A stretch of 64,000 bases of DNA from an uncultured Lachnospiraceae bacterium. GTDB taxonomy: Bacteria; Bacillota; Clostridia; Lachnospirales; Lachnospiraceae. How positions within the stretch are numbered: position 1 is the first letter of the stretch; every line of letters begins with the position of its first letter. The notes under the pieces are model-generated. The model had not been told where the DNA came from, did no database searches, and was given only the letters and a program-made list of their open reading frames with translations. Made by a program: the position numbers and the translations under genes. Positions 1-7,243 of this stretch are shown here, piece after piece. The stretch covers positions 35,309 through 99,308 of the forward strand of contig URQQ01000008.1 in the NCBI GenBank assembly GCA_900549995.1, written 5' to 3'.

Positions 1-325
1 TCATCATATACCCATAACCTGCTGTAATACGATCCAGTTTCGCTACTTTTTCAAGCGGAGGAACAGACGGATCGTAATACTCTGGCTGAACCGCCAATGA
101 TTCTAATAACTTTAAAGTTTCATTCACCCTGTTCGAAACCTGTGCCTGTACATTCTTATGGCCTTCCTGCGCCTCACTCGCCATTCTCTGAATGGATATG
201 ACTACTCCGCCTAAAGTGACCACCACAATTGTCATGACACAGAATAACGCCATGTACTTTAAAATGGGGGTGTATGAAAACATATTGTCTCTCTTGGCAG
301 AATTACTTTTCTTTCGTATCGTCAT
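1..325 (-). CDS. N-terminal part of a membrane sensor protein (partial)
   Basis: The first 108 codons of a minus-strand gene run off the left edge. The product starts with a basic cytoplasmic tail, then one hydrophobic segment at about residues 24-45, then an extracytoplasmic region (NRVNETLKLLESLAVQPEYY) that resembles the start of a Cache-type sensor domain. An AAAGGA ribosome binding site precedes the ATG at 325, and the next upstream ATG is followed at once by a stop. The signalling output domain lies outside the window, so it could be a histidine kinase, a diguanylate cyclase or a chemoreceptor. The topology is seen; the Cache assignment is inference. Confidence 0.6.
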   Translation of the reverse strand, partial: MTIRKKSNSAKRDNMFSYTPILKYMALFCVMTIVVVTLGGVVISIQRMASEAQEGHKNVQAQVSNRVNETLKLLESLAVQPEYYDPSVPPLEKVAKLDRITAGYGYMM

Positions 326-495
326 ACTTTTACATCCTTTCAAGACTGCACTTATCCGCTGTCTCTAAACTCTTCTATATACACAAAACTTCATACATTT
401 ACCACTATTTACAGTATACCAGCACCTAGAATATGAATCAATAAATGCCGCATCTTACTCTTAACAAATCACTGAACACTCCCGTTCCCCTGCCA

Positions 496-1053
496 TTATC
501 TGGGCTCCAAAAAGCATCCATGATCATGGGAGTTGATCACACCTACCGCCTGTAGATATGCATATATGATCGTAGTACCGACAAACTTCATTCCCCGTTT
601 CTTAAGATCCTCCGATACCGCATCAGACAACTTTGAACTGCTCATTCCTCTTTCATAAACAATCTCTCCGTCTGTCCACTTCCAGAGATACTCGGAAAAT
701 GTCCCATACTCCTGCTGAATTTCCCTGAAGATTCTGGCATTGTTTACTGCCGCCCTGATTTTCAGTTTATTTCTTACAATCCCTTCATTCTGCTGTAATT
801 CCAGCATTTTTTCTTCATCATATGCGCAGACACTCTCAAGATCAAAACCATCAAAAGCCTGCCGAAAAGCTTCCCGCTTATTCAGTATGCATTCCCATGA
901 CAACCCCGCCTGAAAAGATTCTAAAATGAGCATTTCAAACAGTTTTTGGTCATCATATACCGGGACACCCCATTCCTTGTCATGATAATGTATATATTTT
1001 TCATTTTTAGGATTTGCCCATGTACATCTTTGTTTATTGTCCAGCCATTCCAT
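496..1053 (-). CDS. tag: DNA-3-methyladenine glycosylase I
   Basis: Removes 3-methyladenine from alkylated DNA as the first step of base excision repair in the cytoplasm. At 185 aa it matches the usual family length (E. coli Tag is 187). Family marks are visible: RCTWAN near residue 10, YHDKEWGVP near 23-31, LESFQAGLSW, and a C-terminal NSHDHGCF. C10, H24, H176 and C180 match the zinc ligands of E. coli Tag (C4, H17, H175, C179). The gene stands alone, with no partner in an operon. Confidence 0.95.
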   Translation of the reverse strand: MEWLDNKQRCTWANPKNEKYIHYHDKEWGVPVYDDQKLFEMLILESFQAGLSWECILNKREAFRQAFDGFDLESVCAYDEEKMLELQQNEGIVRNKLKIRAAVNNARIFREIQQEYGTFSEYLWKWTDGEIVYERGMSSSKLSDAVSEDLKKRGMKFVGTTIIYAYLQAVGVINSHDHGCFLEPR

Positions 1054-1302
1054 ACGTAATTCTCCTTAAAATAGTCTTCGTTTTTTACACCAGTTTCTCC
1101 CAGAAAACATCTTTCCATGCCCTGTCCCAATGATAGCACATACAATCCTCATTTGCACCAGACAACATTCAATTTATCAACAATTTTTATGAATTATCAA
1201 CATTTAATCTGAGTACAGCCTCCAAGCAAAATGATATTTTTTATGTGCGTTTACATAGATAAGAAATGACAAGAAAACTTTGCAAAAAGAGGAGCATTTC
1301 TT

Positions 1303-1611
1303 ATGGAAAAAGAAGATATTTTAAACAAGGCAAAACAGGAAAAAAACGAAGAATTTGAAAATTCAATCAATCAAAAGGCAGCTACAAAAGGTTCCATTGC
1401 TTTGGCTGGCATCTGTATTATCATTTTTTCAATTAAAGTAGTGATGTCGGATATGAAAGGACTTGAACAAGTGATACCAATTTATGACACTTTGGCAGTA
1501 TTGACTGGATATGTGACAGTTGTCTATTTCTTTATTTACAGAAAAATACAAAAAAAATCTTTCTCAATCTGCATTAGCAGAAATGGTTGGTGTATCCCGC
1601 AACACCATTAG
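1303..1611 (+). pseudogene. DUF6442-like small membrane protein with replaced C-terminus
   Basis: An AGAGGAG ribosome binding site precedes the ATG at 1303. The first ~83 residues look like the small two-helix membrane proteins usually paired with XRE regulators in Firmicutes: a charged N-terminus (MEKEDILNKAKQEKN), a hydrophobic helix at about 30-48 and a second at about 60-78. After YRKIQKK the frame enters DNA that encodes an XRE regulator in another frame, so the last ~18 residues (SFSICISRNGW...) are out-of-frame translation. The gene therefore seems to have lost its real 3' end at the A-run near 1551-1557. It may still be translated as a membrane peptide. The family call is from memory of the pattern and moderate. 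Confidence 0.5.
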
Positions 1612-1711
1612 TTCTATTGAAACAGGTCAATTTAATCCTACCGCCAAACTGGCGTTGATTTTGTGTATTGCTCTTGATAAGAAATTTGAGGAATTATTTT
1701 ATTTTGAGTAG
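1550..1711 (+). pseudogene. Headless XRE-family regulator fragment
   Basis: The stretch NLSQSALAEMVGVSRNT followed by ISSIETGQFNPTAKLALILC is a classic XRE/Cro helix-turn-helix of the small ~65-residue type that ends in EELFYFE. The usual first helix (about 12 residues of the MKNRIKELREEK kind) is missing. In its place the frame runs back into the 3' part of the preceding membrane protein gene. No ribosome binding site or sensible start serves this frame. A deletion that joined two neighbouring genes at an A-run explains both truncated ends. The HTH assignment is firm; loss of function is inferred. Confidence 0.75.
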
Positions 1712-1780
1712 GCAGGTAGATTGGGAATCAGGGATGATAAGTCTATGAAATTACGCAAAACGTACTGGGAATCATGATTT

Positions 1781-1808
1781 AAAAAACGGCAGTTGCATGC
1801 CGTTTTTT
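1781..1808. terminator. Bidirectional hairpin terminator
   Basis: AAAAAACGGCA (1781-1791) and TGCCGTTTTTT (1798-1808) form a perfect 11-bp stem around a 6-nt loop, with A/T tracts on both sides. It follows the XRE fragment. Confidence 0.7.
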
Positions 1809-1812
1809 ACCG

Positions 1813-1935
1813 TCAAAATCCGGCTTCGGCACGAAAGGCACGGCGGTCTCTACATACGGTGGGCCGGAGGTTTTATATTACATGGCGGAAGGATTTTCTT
1901 ACCCCATTGACCTAATTCAAATCCCTATATTTTAG
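1813..1935 (+). pseudogene. 3' scrap of an unidentified gene
   Basis: One frame reads SKSGFGTKGTAVSTYGGPEV and then LYYMAEGFSYPIDLIQIPIF before a TAG at 1933-1935. It has protein-like composition and is more GC-rich than its surroundings. There is no start or ribosome binding site, and the frame begins inside the preceding terminator. I do not recognise the family. It resembles the kind of fragment left by a departed mobile or conjugative element, but that is only an inference from context. Confidence 0.35.
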
Positions 1936-1986
1936 CTCCGAAATAGTACATACATTTTAAAACTTATCATTACCTTCTCAAAACCT

Positions 1987-3834
1987 CTAGTTTATTTTAA
2001 GTATCCTCACCCGATTATCACAAGCTTGTTTTGTGCGCATCAGCATTTGTGCTATATCCTGATGTGTTTTCTTTTTATGGAACTTTATCAAAATATCGTC
2101 TTCTTCCTTCGTCCAACGTGTAAAGTGTTTTTTCTTTTTAACCTGTATTCTACTGGCACGGTGTTGACAAGCACTGACAGTACGCCCAATTTGATCAGCA
2201 ACCCACTGGGCACCTTTTTCCTCATAATGCACTTTTAATAAATTATCTTCAACTTCACTCCAGGCACAACGATGATGATAGCAGTTTGGACTTCTCCGTT
2301 TCAATTTTAACTTACGAGCTTTGTTCACACACGCACTACAAGTCCTTCCTAAGCGATTTGCAATCCACCCGACATCTTTATATGGATAATTTTCCTCTAA
2401 AAATGTACACTCATCTTTTGTCCATCTAAAACTGTAAAATGCACCTTTGGTTTGCAATTTAGATAAGTTCTTAACATACTCATGTTGGACTATCGTAGTA
2501 CTCGCATACTCCTCTTCTCCATAATATTCTTCCTTTGATAAAAAAGGATTAAAAGAGATAAGATACTTTTCAACATATGCGATAAAGTTCGACAGTATTT
2601 CATTAATTTGTTCTCCTTGATTATAACGAATCCGCAACAACGGAATACAAAATTCTTGACAAAATTTATTTTTAATTTCATCCCGCAGTCTTAGATTCTG
2701 CAACGCAGACTCATCCCTATGTTCCTGAGATTTAGAAAAACATACTGGCCTAAAATGTTGCAGACCGTCAAATTCTATTAATCCCGTAGGCTTGCCTGGG
2801 AAATCCTGTTCCGGCAAGAAGATGGCAAAATCAAACCGCAATTTATTTTTATATTTGCAATTTTCAAAGGTAACTTCCTCCTGATATTGAATTCCTTTGT
2901 TGTCCAGAAATTTTTTTATTGCTAGAACACCCATAGATTCTGTTTGCTTATAAGTAATACCAAGACGACCTGCACAATTCATACAAGCGCTTGCACTTCT
3001 CCCATCAAAGCGCTCAGCCACTTTAGCTCCTTCTAACGGATAATACTGCCGAAGGATGTCTATTTCCTCCTCCGACCATTTTAATGTATTTTCAAAGACA
3101 ATACCAAGCTGACTGGCCCGGCTAACACAGGCACTGCGAGTACGATTTAAAAGTACTGAAGTACCTGAAGCTCCAACCCTTGGATAGTATTCTCTTATAA
3201 TATTCTCTTCCTCTTTCGTCCATGAATTATCATAAGTCAATCCCATTGTAGCTGCATGGCTTCGGCAAGCAGACTCTGATTTACCAATAAGTTTTGCCAC
3301 TGTAATTACCCCTTCTCTAGGGTAATACTCCGTTAGTAACTGCTCATCTTTCTTACTCCATTTTAACTGATCAACATACTGTATGCCGAGACTTGCTGCC
3401 TTTGCCTGACAAGTGTTGGGCGAACGCTTCAAATAAGAAGCAACACCCACCGCACCTACCACAGGATAATATTTCTTCAGATAATCCGTTTGTGTTTTTG
3501 TCCAATGGTAATCCCGCTTGATACCCAATTTCCCTGCCCGGGCAATACAACAACTTTTGGAGCGCCCCAGTTGTTGGGCTACCCAGCCAGCACCTTTGTT
3601 CGCATAGTTTTGAACTAGAATCTGCTCCTCTTCCAAAGACCAGCCAAAAACCCGGGTTAAGTTTAAGCGATATGCTCGATTTCGACATGCCGCCGGAACA
3701 CGGTGTAATAATTCAGCTACAGCTTTAGAACCAAGAGTATGATAGTTTTCTATTAAGAAATGATCCTCTTTTTGGCTCCAATTTTTATCAGAATTATGTG
3801 CTTTCCTTGACGTTTTTCTGATGTAATTACTCAT
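1987..3834 (-). CDS. Nine-repeat Myb/SANT-like DNA-binding protein with a Vsr-like nuclease core
   Basis: A 615-residue protein made of repeated ~46-residue units. Each has a W(S/T)xxE start, a Y/H near +13, a GAxxVAxxL turn, an RSxxAC recognition-like segment and a closing LGI. Unit tryptophans are at residues 19, 65, 111, 159, 205 and 253, then 471, 525 and 574: six units, an insert at about 300-425, then three units. The insert has a PD-(D/E)XK/Vsr-like pattern: D335 in LRFDFAIFLP, E354 and D356 in LIEFDGLQHF, H360, then RDEIKNKFC and LLRIRY, like short-patch repair or EDxHD homing endonucleases. It is most likely a sequence-specific DNA endonuclease. There is no partner gene close by on the same strand. 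Repeats and motifs are seen; nuclease activity is inferred. Confidence 0.75.
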   Translation of the reverse strand: MSNYIRKTSRKAHNSDKNWSQKEDHFLIENYHTLGSKAVAELLHRVPAACRNRAYRLNLTRVFGWSLEEEQILVQNYANKGAGWVAQQLGRSKSCCIARAGKLGIKRDYHWTKTQTDYLKKYYPVVGAVGVASYLKRSPNTCQAKAASLGIQYVDQLKWSKKDEQLLTEYYPREGVITVAKLIGKSESACRSHAATMGLTYDNSWTKEEENIIREYYPRVGASGTSVLLNRTRSACVSRASQLGIVFENTLKWSEEEIDILRQYYPLEGAKVAERFDGRSASACMNCAGRLGITYKQTESMGVLAIKKFLDNKGIQYQEEVTFENCKYKNKLRFDFAIFLPEQDFPGKPTGLIEFDGLQHFRPVCFSKSQEHRDESALQNLRLRDEIKNKFCQEFCIPLLRIRYNQGEQINEILSNFIAYVEKYLISFNPFLSKEEYYGEEEYASTTIVQHEYVKNLSKLQTKGAFYSFRWTKDECTFLEENYPYKDVGWIANRLGRTCSACVNKARKLKLKRRSPNCYHHRCAWSEVEDNLLKVHYEEKGAQWVADQIGRTVSACQHRASRIQVKKKKHFTRWTKEEDDILIKFHKKKTHQDIAQMLMRTKQACDNRVRILKIN

Positions 3835-3962
3835 ATTATCAATACCACTTTCTACGCTTTAACTGAAACATTCATTTTCCTTACTCCACCACAGTAACCA
3901 GAAACATATTTTACCCTAACCGATCACAAAAGTACCCCTTCATATAATGGAAACCCTTTGAT

Positions 3963-4013
3963 TTACAGGTCTTTTCTCTCCAGCAACACCACTGTTTCCA
4001 CATGCGGTGTAAG
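3963..4013 (-). pseudogene. Tail remnant of an RlmD/TrmA-type methyltransferase
   Basis: One minus-strand frame reads LTPHVETVVLLERKDL and stops. This matches the C-terminal signature of TrmA/RlmD uracil-C5 methyltransferases; the intact rlmD in this window ends in HTTHVETVMLLTRKV. A stop codon lies directly upstream in frame, so only the last 16 codons survive. It may mark the edge of an insertion beside a lost rlmD-like gene. The fragment is short, so confidence is moderate. Confidence 0.4.
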
Positions 4014-4108
4014 TTATTTCTTATACCACATAGCAAAAGTTCGACTCGCTCTACTAATCTAGTAAAATGAGAATTACCATCCTCGGTATGCAACGTCTGT
4101 TGCACTAT

Positions 4109-4279
4109 TTATTCTGTCTCCTCAACAGATGGCAATCTACTCTGTAAGTCTTCCAGAAGCTCTTTCGTGATCTGTTCCTGCCAGTCTGCCATGCCAATAG
4201 ACTCTTGATAGTCGGTCAGTGAATATTCCACTACTGTTTTGCTCTTTCTTTTTACATTTCTGAGACTCAATAACAGCAT
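4109..4279 (-). pseudogene. C-terminal remnant of a DUF1016 (YhcG-type) nuclease
   Basis: A 56-codon frame reads KSKTVVEYSLTDYQESIGMA and then DWQEQITKELLEDLQSRLPS with an EETE end. This is the typical tail of DUF1016/YhcG PD-(D/E)XK proteins (TVVEYSL, then a short lysine/glutamate-rich helix ending LPSVEE). No catalytic core remains. It differs in sequence from the broken DUF1016 gene at 5506-6531, so two separate family members have decayed here. It lies 18 bp beyond the stop of the 364-residue orphan gene on the same strand. Confidence 0.65.
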
Positions 4280-4296
4280 CTTCTAACTTAAATGTT

Positions 4297-5391
4297 TTAT
4301 GATTTTCTGGTTAGTAATTTAAGTAATTGGCCCAAGTTAATCTTAAAAACTTTGCAGTCAAGTCCACCAACCGTTACTACGCCGTTTAAAAATTCAAAAT
4401 CTTTACTATCTCTTTTTACATCACTTTCTATCCTTTTAATCTCATTCTTCATTAGCTCAATAGTTATTTGTTTTTGTTCAATTGTTGCATGTGCCAACAT
4501 TAGTTGACTCTTTAAATGGCAAATATTAGATTTAAGCTGCATATAAGCTATGTTATGATAATCATCATATTCGTCAATTTCTTTATTATCAGTAAGATTT
4601 AAATATAACATTAGACAATCCGCTATATTTTTCAAAACTACTTGTTTATTATCTGGTATGATTTCAAATAGTAATTTATTCACTTCCTCATATAAGTTTG
4701 CATGAGTATCCATTCCAATATCCGCTAAAAATTGTACGAAATATTCAAGATATTGTTTGCAAGGTATCTTAAACTCTTTTGGAATTGAAAATTCAAAAAA
4801 TAAAGAACTACCTTTATCGAATATTGTTTTCTCCACTTCATCATAATATTGACTTAATAGGCAAAATATCCGTTCCTCTTCTTCTCTTATTGTTTGTTCT
4901 ACAGATTCAATTTGGATAGAGAAATCTAATGTATCTATTGCTCCATCATTTTCATTAGTAGAATAATCATCACCATAATATATAGTCATATTAATTTTAT
5001 TATCAGAATCTATTATTAATTTTAACAAATCAATAAACTCTCGGAGTGTATACGACTTATCCCATTCTTCATAATCCACCCTTCCTGTAAAGAGAATGGT
5101 TGAATCGGAGATTGATATTGGAGTTCCTTCGATATAAGTTTTTGTATCTTTTAACTTTAACAACTTATTAATATCTTTACCACCTGCGTCTATCAGTATT
5201 TCCTTTTTAAAGTTATTACTACCTATTAATTCAGAAACAGATAAGTCTCTAATTCTCTCAGAAAAAACCTCATCTGAAATCTGATAACTTTCTTTATCAT
5301 TATCTCTTTCATAGTATGATTTGTCGATCGTCTCGTTGTCAAATACTACATTTCCTCCAATGCCATTTTGGTACATTATATATCCAATCAT
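4297..5391 (-). CDS. Orphan 364-residue protein of unknown function
   Basis: Not recognised. The protein is acidic and soluble with no signal peptide or membrane helix. It starts MIGYIMYQNGIGGNVVF, has a middle with many Asp, Glu and Tyr residues, and ends in a helical stretch (about 285-335: QLKSNICHLKSQLMLAHATI, then EQKQITIELMKNEIKRIES) likely to form a coiled coil. The gene is much more AT-rich than the core genes of this window and sits between two decayed DUF1016 genes, which points to horizontal transfer. The start at 5391 is followed at once by a second ATG six codons in; the first is preceded by GAGGTGAG, a fair ribosome binding site. It could be an accessory or defence protein, but nothing in the sequence proves that. 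Confidence 0.6.
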   Translation of the reverse strand: MIGYIMYQNGIGGNVVFDNETIDKSYYERDNDKESYQISDEVFSERIRDLSVSELIGSNNFKKEILIDAGGKDINKLLKLKDTKTYIEGTPISISDSTILFTGRVDYEEWDKSYTLREFIDLLKLIIDSDNKINMTIYYGDDYSTNENDGAIDTLDFSIQIESVEQTIREEEERIFCLLSQYYDEVEKTIFDKGSSLFFEFSIPKEFKIPCKQYLEYFVQFLADIGMDTHANLYEEVNKLLFEIIPDNKQVVLKNIADCLMLYLNLTDNKEIDEYDDYHNIAYMQLKSNICHLKSQLMLAHATIEQKQITIELMKNEIKRIESDVKRDSKDFEFLNGVVTVGGLDCKVFKINLGQLLKLLTRKS

Positions 5392-5505
5392 TTTCTCACC
5401 TCATTAATTCACCAAAATCCAATCCGCTCTCTAAAATCTATCACTAAATTCAATTATTTCACAAAAGTAATTCATCTTTAAAAAGTACGCCCAATATATT
5501 TTTTC

Positions 5506-6531
5506 CTATCCCTCAATTTCTTCCAACCTCCGGACAATTTCTTCTGGTCCCGGCAATAGCTTTTTCATTTCCTCCGGTAATTCATTACTGATTTTGTAAG
5601 TCGCCACTCCCATAAGGTGCTGTTGCACTCTTTAATGCATATTCTACAACTGTCCTATTTTTACTACGGCATATAATGATGCCAATAGATAAGTTTTCCT
5701 CCGGTAGTTTTTCCTGTTCATCCAACGCTGTTAAATAGAACTGCAGTTGTCCTACATCAGCAGGATCAAACTTACCTATTTTCAATTCAATCGCAACCAT
5801 ACTTCTGAGTTTCCGATGGTACAGCAACAAGTATATAAAAAACTCATCGCCATTTACTACGATTTTGTATTGATTCCCTAAAAAAGCAAACACTCCACCC
5901 ATCTTTGATAAAAACTTTTGACTGTGATAAATAAGTGCCCGCTCCAATTCACGCTCACTATGTTCTGGCGCCAGTTCCATAAAATCAAACATATACTCAT
6001 CCTTAACAGCCAACTCTGCTTGTCGTTTATACTCTACTGGAAGCTGCGTGTCGAAATTAGCCTGATTTAAAAGAAATTTCTCAAATGTCTTTATTGAAAT
6101 ATTATGTATTAAAACATCTTTCGACCAGCCATACTTACGAGTCATTTTCAAATAAAATTCTTTTTCCTGACTATCCTTGCATTTTTCTAAAATCAAATAT
6201 ATTTTTGTCCAATTTATTTCTGCCACTACTGGTGGCACATCTACATTTTCTTCAAATGTGACAAAGAAATTCCTCATACGCCATAAGTTTCTTGCCGAGA
6301 AACCAGTTCTTCCTGAAAATGCTTCCCGCAATTCTAAAGCCAAATCTTCAACTATAGATTTCCCCCAACCATATCGTTTTGTCTCTCACAAATTTCTTTA
6401 CCAATATCCTAATATAACTGAATCAGATTTTTATTTACTAACTTCAACGATTCATATTGTGCATTCTGAATTTTTTGAATAATACTGTTTACAAAATTTT
6501 TATATTCCAACGTATGGATTATGTCATTCAT
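5506..6531 (-). pseudogene. DUF1016/YhcG PD-(D/E)XK nuclease gene, broken three times
   Basis: Joining frames gives a full DUF1016 protein. It starts MNDIIHTLEYKNFVNSIIQK at 6531 after an AAAGGG site, continues LIQLY*DIGKEICERQ, then YGWGKSIVEDLALELREAF, then the nuclease core, and ends KKLLPGPEEIVRRLEEIEG with TAG at 5506-5508. Three lesions are seen: TAG at 6409-6411 where the family has Trp (LYWDIG); loss of one base in the T-run 6377-6380; and one extra A near 5613-5616, where TATAPMGVATYKIS is expected. The longest intact frame (5585-6343, 252 aa) still holds the core, with the nuclease-like MVAIELKIGKFDPADVGQLQ, but lacks the N-terminal DNA-binding part. Relatives act with restriction or defence loci. 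Confidence 0.85.
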
Positions 6532-6545
6532 AACGTCCCTTTCTA

Positions 6546-6570
6546 ATTCTGCCACCAACAGTGGCAGAAT
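6546..6570. repeat. Perfect 10-bp inverted repeat
   Basis: ATTCTGCCAC (6546-6555) and GTGGCAGAAT (6561-6570) flank a 5-nt loop. It sits between the stop of the 89-residue gene and the start of the broken DUF1016 gene, so it may act as a weak terminator or an operator. No clear T-run follows. Confidence 0.5.
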
Positions 6571-6579
6571 TTAAACTAT

Positions 6580-6849
6580 CTATTCATCCCACATTTCTCG
6601 ATAATACAAAATATAGTCGTGTACTAATCCTGGATGTTTTAAATATAGCCCTCTGCATACCCGTTTAAACAGAAATAACATTTCGTCAAATTGACAAAAA
6701 TCCAACATTCCGTCCAAAATACATGCTATTTTCTGCTCATCTGTAATCTTTTCATCTAAAATATCATTTACTATATTTGTATATTGCAAAACTGCCACAT
6801 TAGACAGAGTCTCTAATTGCTCTGCCATCTTCATAATTTCTTTATCCAT
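6580..6849 (-). CDS. Small 89-residue protein of unknown function
   Basis: Not recognised. The product (MDKEIMKMAEQLETLSNVAV...) looks all-helical and acidic, with no membrane segment. Aromatic residues cluster near the C-terminus (YILYYREMWDE). It lies 48 bp upstream of the broken DUF1016 gene on the same strand and may once have been cotranscribed with it. The ribosome binding site is not strong (GGAATCATTGGATG-like context). It belongs to the AT-rich accessory patch. Confidence 0.45.
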   Translation of the reverse strand: MDKEIMKMAEQLETLSNVAVLQYTNIVNDILDEKITDEQKIACILDGMLDFCQFDEMLFLFKRVCRGLYLKHPGLVHDYILYYREMWDE

Positions 6850-7243
6850 TCATCCAATGATTCCTTTAGCTATTTTTAATCTATTATTACAGATTTATCT
6901 TTGTTCATACGGTTCATTATACTTCACTGCTTGTAACAAGTTCAAATTTTCATTAAGTTATATTTACTACATTTATGAGAACGCGTCTATAATAGGAACC
7001 GCCTTAAGTCTAAAATAAATGCTTAATAGCAGTTCTACCGAATTGTATCTACTTTTGCCTGATTGTTTACCTATTGCCAAATAGTATAAAGTTATGCCAG
7101 ATTGTATATATTATCTTGCGTTACCTTCATTCTTGAACTACCCGGCGTTATCCCCGTCCCCTATCTGCGGAAACTTATCCATCTCACCTTCTATAAAAAC
7201 ACAACTCCATTTTCTTCAAATAATCCCGCAAACCCGCATAGAA
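6850..7243. other. Intergenic stretch with no identified gene
   Basis: About 390 bases of AT-rich DNA separate the accessory patch from rlmD. I see no convincing coding frame, RNA or strong hairpin. The plus-strand open frame beginning at 7094 runs into the antisense of rlmD and has no ribosome binding site. This stretch is the likely right boundary of the accessory patch. Confidence 0.4.

Noticed and set aside
6409..6411. In-frame TAG in the DUF1016 gene as a recoded codon
   Set aside because: Two nearby frameshifts break the same gene, no recoding element is seen, and TAG serves as an ordinary stop elsewhere in the window.
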